Assembly (NCBI GenBank): GCA_023451825.1
Contig: JAEXYA010000032.1
Location: forward strand, 1 to 64,000
Direction: 5' to 3'
DNA from: Pseudomonadota bacterium
GTDB taxonomy: Bacteria > Pseudomonadota > Alphaproteobacteria > Rhizobiales > Xanthobacteraceae
DNA length: 64,000 nucleotides
In this document: positions 34,649-45,300 of the stretch, in pieces
How the letters are laid out: each line of letters opens with the position of its first letter
Numbering within the stretch: position 1 is the stretch's first letter
Made by a program: the position numbers and the translations under genes
Notes under the pieces: model-generated
What the model saw: only the letters and a program-made list of their open reading frames with translations
The model's database searches: none
Told to the model about the DNA's origin: nothing

Positions 34649-37600
34649 ATGGTCCTGGCATTCAGGCTGTATGGCGATTTTCATTGGCCCCCGAACGCCG
34701 GCAAGCCATTGCCCCCTGACCAGCGCGAGACCCAACTTGGTGCCATAGAGATTCATATCGAACCGAGAGACGAGCATGCGGCCCTGCACGCCAAGCTGTG
34801 CTGGATTCCACGCAGCAAGTTTGACCCCATCGCGAAGCCTGCGCCTGCGACCCAAAGCATCTTCGATGTCAGCGCTGAGGAGTGGTTTTCCAAGAATAAA
34901 GATGGCGGCGCCATCTGGCTCAGCAAGGCCGGCACCGGAACGGTTACCCCAGATAAGTGGGCCATCCTCCGTGGCGCGTTTCTTTTCGAACAATACGGCC
35001 GAAAGGATAAGGACGGAAACAAGACCGCCGACCTGGACGTGCAATGGCCGCTGGTGACCCAGTGCGAGTACGAAGCGAGCAACGAGGTCTATTCGGTTCT
35101 TGGCATCTACCGCAGGGCCGAGCCGCTGATGTACTTCAACTTCCATCTGCCGCTCCCGGTGCGTCGCACCAGCTTGGCCGGCTCGACTTCCACGAACTCT
35201 TCCTTTTTTCCCTTCAGCGCGGTTTTCGACCTGACGCCTGCGAGCACGGAAAAACTGACCGAGATCGCTGCGCTGTTTGCCGGGTGGCAACCGGACGACC
35301 TGCTTCCGGCTGCGCCCAAGAAAGACGATCCATGGTTTGCTTTCGAGGGCAACCGGAAGCCCGAGACGATGCGACTTGGGAGGTTTGGTTTCTCGGAATA
35401 CGGCAAGACCGATAAGACCGAATTCGCCGTCTACGGGCTCCCTTCCGCCAACACCGGGAGATACTGGCCGCTCAACCGTCAGTCGTTGCTGCAGGACATC
35501 CTGTGGCGCTATGGGTTCGGGCTCGATTACAAAAAGATCGAATGGCTGAAATCCACCAATTCGGGACTGCGGGATTCAAGCCTGCGCTTCGTCAATCCAG
35601 CCGACCTTGAGGGCAGCACGCGTCACAACCGGCGGTCGATCATCTATCGCACCTCGGTCGTGCAAACCGGAGCCGCGCCTCCCGACAGCGACCTGCAGAC
35701 TGACGATAACGGCCTGCGCCTGCGTCTTCGAGATGAGTTAGGCGGCCGCTACGCGATAGGTACCCAGTTCGGCGCGAATGATACCAACGCCGGTGAGGCC
35801 GCCAACGAGATCGAGGGATGGCTGCGAGTCGGTAGATCGCTTTCCGCCGACTGCGAGCTGTCCTGGGACATCGCGCCGCAAGATATCTGGACCAGCAATC
35901 GCAGCGACGACTGGAGAATGACGGTCGCCATTTGGCTGCATTGGCGAGAATCCATCGCAGACGACGAGATCACAGGGGCGCCAGCCTTGCCGCCCGCGAC
36001 CGACGGTTCGCACAACAACGACTTCAAGGCAGGCCTTCTGGCGCAAGCCAATTTCACCTTCGACACCGCGCGCGCCTCGCTCGAACCGGGAGAGGCAGGC
36101 CGGCCACACTCCTTCCTGCCAGAATTGTCTGCCGGGTTCGCGGATAAGGAAAAATCGGTTCGATTCGCGCTGTACGGTTCGCCGCTGCCGGCAACGTTCG
36201 AGAGCGGCGTGATCTCCTGGGGACGGGCGGCGCCAACGAAAGGAAATCCTTCACCGCCCTGGCGGCGGCCGCCCATGCGGCTAAGCCTGGCGCATCATCA
36301 TGACGTCATCGCGAACGCCGCCGAAACAAGCGAGCGGCTCACCCTGGCAGGTGCAAAAGCCACGTTCTTTCAGAAGGGCGACGGCCTCGGCCTCGTCCTT
36401 TCGCATGATCCGAGCTGGCCGCCGCGAAGTGCGGACACCATCGAGGACAGTCATCCTTTCTTCACGTCGTATATGGTCGATGCGCTTCCGAAGCAGGAAT
36501 GGCACGGACGGCTGGGGTCCCTACAATTCAGCGGCGTCAAGCAGGATGCAATCGAAGGCGACGCCGTCCAGCGCGGCCATCTTCGCATCGGCGGACGCGG
36601 CGCACACCTTGGTCTCGGCCTCGGCGCGCCGGTCTTGATCTATCCCGACGGCCGTATCGCTGCCGAGATACGTCTCGCGATCCCGGCGGCAAGAGTCGAG
36701 CCGGTCGGCGTCGATGTCGCGCGCGCCGATCGCAGCGGGCGTCCCGGCCCACTATTGATTGAGCTTGGGACCGGGTCGAATGGGAAGGCGACGGCCAACT
36801 TGTTCTGGCTGACCGCCGTGGAAACCCTTTCGCCGACGCAGGACCGGCTTCTCGAGGCGAGCGTTACGGAAAACTCGCAGGAAATCGGCGCCCGCTCCTA
36901 CATGGTGCTGGAATCCGAACCATTCTCGATTTTCCGCTTTACCCATCAGCCGCTATCGGGGCGCGGCCAGGCCGACGCCGCGACGGTTGCGTTCTATTCC
37001 AGCGACGACCGCATCTGGCAGTACCGGCAGGTCGCGGACTTCTATCACTATGTGTTTCCGCCTCAGTCGATCGGCGAAAGCGCCGACAAGCCGCGACGGC
37101 TCGAAATCCACGATCTGCCCGACGGATCCAGTGAAACGCCGCCCCGGCCGTATCCAGTTGGCGAGAACGGCAAACCGGTGGACCTGCACCGGCGCGCGGT
37201 GGAATTCCGGCTGACGCCGTCGGCGGAAATCTGGATCCGCCCGAGCGACGTGCAGCGCGGCTATTTCATGCCGGAAGCGACAAGCTACGAAATCTTCCGG
37301 CAGCCCGGCGAATACGGACTCGGTGCCGCGCTCCGCTATCTGCGCGCCGAATTCCTGTATGGGCTGAGCGTCGGCATCGACGTCTCCAAGGAGCGTTCGC
37401 TCGCGCGGGGTGCGCGCGTCGCCGAGATCGAAGCGCTTACCGGCAGATTGACCGGTCCCGCCCGCGAGACCGATGCGGAAGCCGGACTCAGCCATCGCTG
37501 GGACGCGGTTCGCGGCGCCGTGGCGCGCCGGCCGGAACGACTGGAGGTGTGGGCGCGCGACCTCGATTCCGTGATCGACTTTACGCCGGCGCGGTTCACC

Positions 37601-40600
37601 GACGGCGTGCAGTTTGCCTTGCGCCAGACCGCGCTGCACCGGGCTCCCGTGCTCGACAAGGCCCCCAAAAAGGACATCGACGAGGGCCTGACCGAGAGCT
37701 CCACGGACTTCATATCGCCCCCCCGGATCGCCGGCCTGCTTCCCTCCAAGGTAACGCCGGAACTCGAAGCCAACCCGCGCCATCACCCACAGGGCCTGAG
37801 CGGCGGTGCGCTGTGGCCGGTCGAGTCGCTCAACCTGTTCCGGATGCTGCTGCAGGCGCCGCAATCGAATGGCGGCGCGATCGAAGCGATCGCGCTGTCG
37901 CCGATCGGCGGAGACGCCGCCCAGAAGGCCGAATTCCTCGGCGGCAAGGTGACCATCATCAGCCAGACCCGCAACGGTTATGTCGAACGCCAGCAGGTCG
38001 AGGTACTCGGACGCATCTGTGCGTTCTGGCACCGTGCGAAGCACGTCGTTGTCTACGAGAGAACGGTTAACCCCTCGGCGCAGTTCGCACCGAAATTCAA
38101 GGACGATCCGAAACGAACGCGATCGCGCCGGCCGATCCTGCGCAAGGTGCGCGAGTACATCGAACTGCTGCAGCCCGAGCGCAATTATCCGGATTTCAGC
38201 ACGGCGGCGCAGCGCAGCGCAGGTTTCCTGGAACGTGTGCGCTTCAATTCAAGGATCATCAATGTCGACAGCGCCTGGGCCAGCGAGGTTAGCACCTTCG
38301 GCTGGGAAATCCCGCTGTGGAACAGGCTCAGTGCGCGCGAACGCCCGCAGGTCTATCCGATGCCCGATGTGGCTTTCGTATCGACGGCCGAGGGCGATGC
38401 CGAAAAACCCGTCGTCGCGCAGGAGTGTCTCGATCCAGACTATCTGGTCTTTTTCGCCGACTTCAGCACGACCACGACGGCCGACACCGACACCTGGGTG
38501 TCGCGGCTCAACCTCGACTTTCCCAACATGCCGAAAGCGCAGGCGATCGCCAAGGAGGCAGACGCACGGTCGTCCAAGCAGCCGGGCAATGACGCCTCCG
38601 GATTCGAGAAGCGGCGCCCCTCGGTCAACCGCATTCTTCCGGGGCTTCGCCGCTTCACCTGGCGGGTGGCGCCCGCAGCGCAAAAAGCTGCGATCAATGC
38701 AGGACGAGCAGAAAAGCCGGTATATGCAGGTCTCGACAGCGTCAGCTTCATGCGGGCGACGCACACCGCAGAGCTGAAGCCAGAACTGGAGACACTGCTG
38801 GTCGCGGGTTCGAAGCTTGCGGCGAAGCCCGACCCCGAACTGATCCAGAAGATGGAGTATTGGACGAGCGAGGGAGCCGGCGGTAGCGACGATGCCAAGA
38901 AGTACTCAGGCAAGATCACAGCTCTCAAGGACGCCATCAGCAACGCCATCAAGGAGCAAGATGTCAGCAAGATCGCGCCGGCGGTTAAAGGCCTTGTAGA
39001 TGAATGGAACGTAAATGAACCGAACGGTTTCCCCAAGAAAATCAGAGATGAGCTGAAGCCGAGAATTGCGGAAGTAAAGGAATTCCTCGAGGGATCGAAA
39101 TTCGGCGCCAACCTGGTTGGAGGCAAAAATCCCTGCGATAAGCTGAAGGATGATGCCGTCGGCATCATCAAGCGCAAGGAGATGCTGGTTCGCACCGCGT
39201 TGCGCGACTGGACTGCGGACGCGGAAAGTATACTTCCCAAACTTGAACATCCGGAGGATGAGCTAGACCCCGACGGCAAACAGTACGGTAAGGGCAAACC
39301 GATCAAGAACAAGGCGGAGGCGATCAACTCACTCCTCCACGTCAGCGTGCAATATCTGCGGCCGCTTTTCGAAGAAGCCAGCCAGGACGTCGGGAAAGCC
39401 GGAGAAGGCGTCGAGAAAGCGCGCGCCGTCGTTCTCACTCTCGAGACTGAACTCGAGGCAGCGCTCGACCGCGCTCTTCGGCGGATCGAGCAGTTCGTTG
39501 CCGGGTACGACCGGGCAGTGCCCTGGTCCGATCAACGCCGCAAGGCGTTTCATGCCGGCCTGCTCGCATGTGCGAGCAACATCGAGGGGGATGCTGTCAG
39601 CCTGATCGACGAGGCGCGTCAGCACTTCGCCAGCGAGCTGAATGACGCCAGTCAGGCCATCGGTGGATATCTCGCCAAGGCGCTTGGCGAAATTACCCGC
39701 ACCAAGGGCGAAGCGCTTTCGGGAATCGGCTCGCTCAAGGCCGTCATCGGGCCGTTCTTCACCGAAGTCCGAAAGGTCCTCGACGCTTTGGTGCCGGAGG
39801 CGGGAAACGGCCCTCTGGACAAAGCGATTGCCGCAATCGACAAAGCCGCTACATCCATTGCCGGCAACGCCAGCATCAAGCCCGAGCTGAAGGAAAAGGC
39901 TACGGACGCACTCAGCGACCTGAAATCGATCGCCGGTAACGCCAAGACCGTCCTGTCTTCCGCCCGCATCGACGTCGAAGACGCCAAGAATATGGCCGAC
40001 GCGCGCCTGAACGAAGCGGGATCTGCCGTCGTTGCTCTCGCCGCACAACTCAGCGGCACCGTCGAGTCGTTTGCCGGAAAGGCCAAAGAACTCATCGATC
40101 TTGCGCAGGAATTTTCCGAGGCCGGTTTTGACGATATCAAAGACGAGCTTCTGATTATCCTGCCCGATGTCGACGCCGAGATCGGCAAGCTGAAGGATGG
40201 GATCGAGAAACAGATCAAGCCGCTTGAGGACAAGCTCGTCGAAACCGGCAAGCTGCTCGACTTCCTCGTCGAATCGACAAAGGTAGCGCTGCAGCAAGCC
40301 ATCAGCGATTTCCGCAATGAAGTTCGCGGCATCGAAGGCAAGATTACCGGTCTGATCGATGATGTTCAGGGCGCCCTCGGGGCCGTGCAACTTGCCCTGG
40401 GACCGCAAAGTCTGCTGGAAACCGCGGTCCGAAACCATGTGCTTCGCCCGACATTCGAAGAGTTGCTTAAGCCGCTGACCGACGACCATTTCAAGGACGT
40501 CGACGCCGCGCTGAAATTCATTCGCGAAAAGCTGTTCGCGCTGAGCGACGCCGTGGCCGAGCCCTTCAAGAAACTTGACGTCAAGGCGCTCGGTCTGCTG

Positions 40601-42376
40601 CAGCAGGTTTCGACCGCGTGTAACGCAGCCTTTGACACTGTTGACAAAGCTAAGGAGTACCTGAACGCGCTGGCGGATGACGCGGAAGATTATTACGACA
40701 CGAAGGAAGCCCAACTCAACGCGGCTTTCGGCGACGTCAAGACCTTCATCGACAAAGCGGCTGCAAACATCAAGGATCTCACGCGCGAGAGCGAAAACCT
40801 GATCGCGGCGATCAACGCGTTCGATCACTCGGTTCGCGGATTGCAGAATGACCTGGCGCGGTCGACCCAAACCGCGCGGATGTACGGCGAGCGGGTCTTC
40901 AGTGCCGCGAGCCGGCTCGACGCCGGCGGACTGATGGCGGCTCCGAGCAACATCCTCAAGCTCTATTCAGCCGTCACCACGGCGCCGGAAATTGCCGCAC
41001 TGAAGGCCGACATCGACCGCATCCGCTCCGGCTTCGACGAACTCAGCGATATCGTCGAAACCACTAAGGCCAACGCGCTGTTCAACCGGCTCGGCGATGA
41101 GCTGAAGGCGCTCGGCCTGTCGTTGCCTTTCGACAAGATCGGCGATCGCCTGCTTCCGGCCAATCTGCCCGATTTCGAGATCGGCAAGGTTTTCCGTAAT
41201 TTCGGCGGCACCAAGCTCGACAATCTGCTCAAAGGCTACAGGATCCCGGCCGGTGTCAGTGATGCCGTACGCGTCACCCACGATTTCGACAAGAAGCAGG
41301 CGCGGGCCTGGGTCCAGGTCGATATCGACGCGCCGATGCCGGGCCGCCGCAGCCTGTTCTCGGTCGGCGTCTTCAAGGCCGACTTCGTCGACATGCGGAT
41401 GACCGGCCAGGTCCGGCTCGAAGCGTCGAAGGATACCGACAAGGTAACCGAGACGGGTTATGGCCGCGTCGGCGCCGTCATCGATCTTGTGGTCGGCGGC
41501 CAGTCGATGGTCAGGTTCGAGAAGTTCGGGCTGAATTTTACCCGCGAGACCGGCCTCAAGATCGAGTTCGACCCGAAGAACATCCGGCTCAACCCGTCAT
41601 TCCAGTTCATTCAGGATTTCCTGTCCTCGCTGTTTCCCGACGATATCGGCGGCCTCGAGATCATCAAGCAGAACGGCATTCCGGTCGGCGTGCAGCACCA
41701 GTTTGCCATTCCGCCGATATCGCTCAATTTCGGCACCAGCGGCGTGTCGAACATCTCGATCTCCAACCACTTCAAGTTGCTCGCGTTCCCGGACTTCATG
41801 CTGGCCAACAGGTTCAACCTGTCGACGATGGAGCGTCCGTTCATCTTCTCCATCTTCGTGATTGGCGGCGCCGGTTACATCCAGATCGATGCGGAATACC
41901 GGCCGTTCGATTCCGAACTGATGGTATCGGTGGAAGCCGGTGCCGGCGGATCCGCATCGCTGGCGTTCGCATTCGGCCCGTTCGTGGGCCAGGTCTTCAT
42001 CACCCTGTCGGGCGCGCTGACCTACCGCAAGGTGATCGGCAAGCCTGGCGGTGGGCTGTCGATCTCGGCCATCCTGGTGATCGCCGGACACGTCAATGTC
42101 GCGGGCCTCGTTACGGTCGGCATCGTGCTGGTCCTGCGCATGACTTACCGCGACAATGGGCAGATCGACGCCGATGGATCGCTCACCGTGACGATCCGTA
42201 TCTCCAAATTCTTCAAGATCACGGCGCGCGCAAACGCAAAATACAAGATGCGGGGCGGCAAGTCCGAAACGGTAGTGACGACGGACGCAAGCGCTGAAAT
42301 CACCGATGAAAAAATTCAGAAGAAGGTCGACCAGGTGAAGGCAGCCGCCAACAAGCTCAAGGACGCGAGGAACTGA
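34649..42376 (+). CDS. Giant protein A of unknown family (2575 aa)
   Basis: The ATG at 34649 has AGGAGA 7-8 bases before it. There is no signal peptide. Residues 1-1370 are mixed, mostly beta-type sequence with many Trp/Tyr/Phe. They include a segment near 1077-1155 (AIALSPIGGD, then VLGRICAFWHRAKHVVVYERT) that resembles one I recall from other very large uncharacterised bacterial proteins. Residues about 1397-2097 are almost wholly helical and rich in Ala, Lys, Asp and Glu (for example ELEAALDRALRRIEQF), like an apolipoprotein- or tape-measure-like rod. Residues 2167-2550 are beta-rich and hydrophobic with many Gly (RPFIFSIFVIGGAGYIQID, VNVAGLVTVGIVLVLRM). No enzymatic motif, Walker site or nuclease motif is visible. 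The stop lies 2 bp before gene B. The function is unknown; a large structural or scaffold role is a guess. Confidence 0.9.
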   Translation: MVLAFRLYGDFHWPPNAGKPLPPDQRETQLGAIEIHIEPRDEHAALHAKLCWIPRSKFDPIAKPAPATQSIFDVSAEEWFSKNKDGGAIWLSKAGTGTVTPDKWAILRGAFLFEQYGRKDKDGNKTADLDVQWPLVTQCEYEASNEVYSVLGIYRRAEPLMYFNFHLPLPVRRTSLAGSTSTNSSFFPFSAVFDLTPASTEKLTEIAALFAGWQPDDLLPAAPKKDDPWFAFEGNRKPETMRLGRFGFSEYGKTDKTEFAVYGLPSANTGRYWPLNRQSLLQDILWRYGFGLDYKKIEWLKSTNSGLRDSSLRFVNPADLEGSTRHNRRSIIYRTSVVQTGAAPPDSDLQTDDNGLRLRLRDELGGRYAIGTQFGANDTNAGEAANEIEGWLRVGRSLSADCELSWDIAPQDIWTSNRSDDWRMTVAIWLHWRESIADDEITGAPALPPATDGSHNNDFKAGLLAQANFTFDTARASLEPGEAGRPHSFLPELSAGFADKEKSVRFALYGSPLPATFESGVISWGRAAPTKGNPSPPWRRPPMRLSLAHHHDVIANAAETSERLTLAGAKATFFQKGDGLGLVLSHDPSWPPRSADTIEDSHPFFTSYMVDALPKQEWHGRLGSLQFSGVKQDAIEGDAVQRGHLRIGGRGAHLGLGLGAPVLIYPDGRIAAEIRLAIPAARVEPVGVDVARADRSGRPGPLLIELGTGSNGKATANLFWLTAVETLSPTQDRLLEASVTENSQEIGARSYMVLESEPFSIFRFTHQPLSGRGQADAATVAFYSSDDRIWQYRQVADFYHYVFPPQSIGESADKPRRLEIHDLPDGSSETPPRPYPVGENGKPVDLHRRAVEFRLTPSAEIWIRPSDVQRGYFMPEATSYEIFRQPGEYGLGAALRYLRAEFLYGLSVGIDVSKERSLARGARVAEIEALTGRLTGPARETDAEAGLSHRWDAVRGAVARRPERLEVWARDLDSVIDFTPARFTDGVQFALRQTALHRAPVLDKAPKKDIDEGLTESSTDFISPPRIAGLLPSKVTPELEANPRHHPQGLSGGALWPVESLNLFRMLLQAPQSNGGAIEAIALSPIGGDAAQKAEFLGGKVTIISQTRNGYVERQQVEVLGRICAFWHRAKHVVVYERTVNPSAQFAPKFKDDPKRTRSRRPILRKVREYIELLQPERNYPDFSTAAQRSAGFLERVRFNSRIINVDSAWASEVSTFGWEIPLWNRLSARERPQVYPMPDVAFVSTAEGDAEKPVVAQECLDPDYLVFFADFSTTTTADTDTWVSRLNLDFPNMPKAQAIAKEADARSSKQPGNDASGFEKRRPSVNRILPGLRRFTWRVAPAAQKAAINAGRAEKPVYAGLDSVSFMRATHTAELKPELETLLVAGSKLAAKPDPELIQKMEYWTSEGAGGSDDAKKYSGKITALKDAISNAIKEQDVSKIAPAVKGLVDEWNVNEPNGFPKKIRDELKPRIAEVKEFLEGSKFGANLVGGKNPCDKLKDDAVGIIKRKEMLVRTALRDWTADAESILPKLEHPEDELDPDGKQYGKGKPIKNKAEAINSLLHVSVQYLRPLFEEASQDVGKAGEGVEKARAVVLTLETELEAALDRALRRIEQFVAGYDRAVPWSDQRRKAFHAGLLACASNIEGDAVSLIDEARQHFASELNDASQAIGGYLAKALGEITRTKGEALSGIGSLKAVIGPFFTEVRKVLDALVPEAGNGPLDKAIAAIDKAATSIAGNASIKPELKEKATDALSDLKSIAGNAKTVLSSARIDVEDAKNMADARLNEAGSAVVALAAQLSGTVESFAGKAKELIDLAQEFSEAGFDDIKDELLIILPDVDAEIGKLKDGIEKQIKPLEDKLVETGKLLDFLVESTKVALQQAISDFRNEVRGIEGKITGLIDDVQGALGAVQLALGPQSLLETAVRNHVLRPTFEELLKPLTDDHFKDVDAALKFIREKLFALSDAVAEPFKKLDVKALGLLQQVSTACNAAFDTVDKAKEYLNALADDAEDYYDTKEAQLNAAFGDVKTFIDKAAANIKDLTRESENLIAAINAFDHSVRGLQNDLARSTQTARMYGERVFSAASRLDAGGLMAAPSNILKLYSAVTTAPEIAALKADIDRIRSGFDELSDIVETTKANALFNRLGDELKALGLSLPFDKIGDRLLPANLPDFEIGKVFRNFGGTKLDNLLKGYRIPAGVSDAVRVTHDFDKKQARAWVQVDIDAPMPGRRSLFSVGVFKADFVDMRMTGQVRLEASKDTDKVTETGYGRVGAVIDLVVGGQSMVRFEKFGLNFTRETGLKIEFDPKNIRLNPSFQFIQDFLSSLFPDDIGGLEIIKQNGIPVGVQHQFAIPPISLNFGTSGVSNISISNHFKLLAFPDFMLANRFNLSTMERPFIFSIFVIGGAGYIQIDAEYRPFDSELMVSVEAGAGGSASLAFAFGPFVGQVFITLSGALTYRKVIGKPGGGLSISAILVIAGHVNVAGLVTVGIVLVLRMTYRDNGQIDADGSLTVTIRISKFFKITARANAKYKMRGGKSETVVTTDASAEITDEKIQKKVDQVKAAANKLKDARN

Positions 42377-42378
42377 CG

Positions 42379-45300
42379 ATGGCGCTGCCCCTACAACCCA
42401 TTATCCACTGCGTCATCGACCTTGAGCCGGCTAAATTCCATCCGGACGACGCAACCGTTCCGTTCGCCGTCAATCTGAGTTTCGAGGTCGCGGCCGGCGA
42501 TGATGCCGATGAAGGCGCGGCCAAGGAGATGTTTCTCAACTTCCTGACCTCGGTTCAGAAAGTCGAATTTCATCTTTACCAGCTCAAGAACAATGATCCT
42601 GCTGACCTGCAATTGGAGACGTTCGGTACGCTCACCCAAGTGTCGGAGCCGGCCCCGCCTGGCGATCCATCGCAATTGCACGACTGGCTCGAGAAGCAGA
42701 AGCCGGCGTCAGGCGGCGCGCGATACTGGACGACGGATGCCGTGTGGTCTCCCGGTCGGGCCGTGGAGGTCGACAGCGCTACCGCGACACACCGGCTGCG
42801 CGCCGCGCAAGCATGGAATGCCCCGGTAGCACACAGGTTCGGCCTTACCCATGTCGTGCGTGTTCCGGCCAATATCGCCAAGGAAATCAGCGTCGTCGTA
42901 TTGCCCTATCTGATGAAGGAGGCGGTGCCGCAACCGACCGTGACCGGCAAAGCAATCGACGGCAGCACGTCGATCTTGCCGGAAAGCGTTTTTGATTTCA
43001 GCTACGATGCGAAAGGAAAGATCGGCCCCGTTGTGTGCCGCACGACCGTGGTCCGCAAGACCGAGGTCGATCTCGATCCTTCCCAGATCGATCCCTCGCT
43101 GTCTCAGGACGGCTTTCTCAAGGTGGACCCGGACGCCGAAAAGGTCCGCCGCCTCCTGAAGTGGTTTGAAGAACGGGCAGCCTCGCTGATGTCGGCAAAC
43201 CCCGCGCTCAGCTCGCGCGCAACTTCAGTGACGGACGCGCCCTTCGAGAAACTGTTCGGCCTTTATGTCGACCAGGTCACCGTTGGTGAAGGCGACAAAA
43301 AGGAGATCGTAGATGTGTTCCACTGGGGTTCGTTGGTCTGGTATGTCGTTGCCAAGCTGACATCAGCGCTCGACAATCTCGTGATCGGATTGCTCAAGCC
43401 CGTCTCTCGCCCGGCTGGCGGGAAGCTCGCCTCCGATCGCACCAGCGAAGGCGAGATCCTGGCCCCGCTGGTTCCGCTGCTGCTTGACCGGCTGGCGAAA
43501 ATCACCGAATCGGCCAAGCTCAACGACGATGCGCTCGATGCGGAGAAGATCACCGCTGCGATCCGGACGGCGATAGCTGACAGCCCCTTGATCGCGATTC
43601 CAACGAAGACAAATGCAAATGCCGAACTGATTCGCGCCCTGCGCCAAGTCTATGGCATCGATCGGCCGAGCACCGCTGCCAATACACCCGTAGGGGATGC
43701 GCGTGAACTGATCGCCGAGATTCTGGAGCGTTATGCAGGCACCAACGGAACCGAGCTTCCGGTGCGAGCCAGGCAGTACGCAGCGGCGATCAGGGACGAA
43801 TCGGTGCTGCAGGTGTCGCGCGCCTTGCTCGATCTGGAGCAGTCGATACAAGATGAGACCGGCGTGGAAGCCGCCATCCTCAAAGTAATTCAAAGCGCAC
43901 AAAAGCCGGGCGGTGCATCGGTGGCGCATCGGATTGCCGAGGAATATCTCAAGGAGATCAAACAGGCGAGCACGCCGGAAACCCAGGCCGCCGTAACTGC
44001 CGAGGTCGATCAGGCATTCATCGCCTATCGCAATTTGCTCGAAAGCCCGTTCAACGGCGCCGAGGCAGTCCGCCGAGCCGCCGGCAGTGCATTCGTTCGC
44101 AATCTGCTCGATTTTGCAAAAATCCCGCGCTCAGGAGAGGATTCGTCCGTCATCCTCGTCAATGGTGCCGAGCAAAGCGCCTTCCATGCACGGCGATTCG
44201 GCGCTCCAGCGGAAACTGCGGCATGCTTCGATCCGTTGATCGCCGCCCTTGTGATTCCCGATCGCAACATGCTCGCTCTCCGGCCGCCCATGATGGCGCC
44301 ACCCGAGAAGACACCCGAACAGCTCATCCAAAAACATCTTGAGGAAGCCTTTGCCGACGCAATCGCCCCCATCAGGTCCGTCGACGACCCAGCCGCGCGG
44401 TTCATCCCGGACAGCATGCCGCAGCCGCTGGCGGTCCAGATCGCGGCGAATATCGATGGCAGCGCAATCGACACGTTCACGAAGCATTTTAATGGAATAG
44501 CAGTTGCAATTCGGCGCCTGGATTCGCCCGACGCCACAGACCGCTGGGCGCATGCGCATCTCGCCGACCTGTACTGGGGACCTGAACCGGAAAAGGTCGA
44601 CCTGGAAAATTCGGAGCCACCGGATGTGAACGCCGCGCTTCACCCGATGCTGCCCGCGATCAGCGACGGCCGCGGCGCCATGTTCATCGAGTACGAGGGA
44701 TTCCCGTTCGCCGATCCGGCGTTCGACGCGCGTATCGTCGAACAGGAGGGTGCCGTTCGCGACACGCGTACGCCATTCTACCGCCAGACGCCCCACCGGC
44801 CGATGTACCCGTCCGGTGGAGGGGCCACACCGATATTTTCGCAAGTTCCGCGTCTCGCCTATGGACGCCGCTTCGAGACGTTCAGCTTCATTACCACCAA
44901 TGCCGGCACGCTGCCTCTCGCCTTGCAGCGCAAGGCCTGCAATCCACCCGAGACGCTGCCGGCCGCTTCGCTGTGGATGCCGGACCCGAATATCATTGCG
45001 CCGACCGCCGAGCCGCCCCTGGTCGGCTTTGCCAATTATCAACGTCGCACAGCGATCGCCCAGATGGCGGTTGTGGAGCAGGTAAAGGGCGCACGGCCGC
45101 GCCGCATTGGCGCGCCGATCGAGGGTGTTGTCCCGCTCGCGGAAGACTATCGGCGGGTCGCGTTCAAGGCCGCGGCGGATGCGCCCGCCGTGCATGACAT
45201 CTTCCGCGAGACCAATGGCACCGGAAAGATGATTGTCGATAAATTCGATCCGGAAGCCAAAAAGTTACCGTCCCCCTCCACATGGCGGATCAGCGACATC

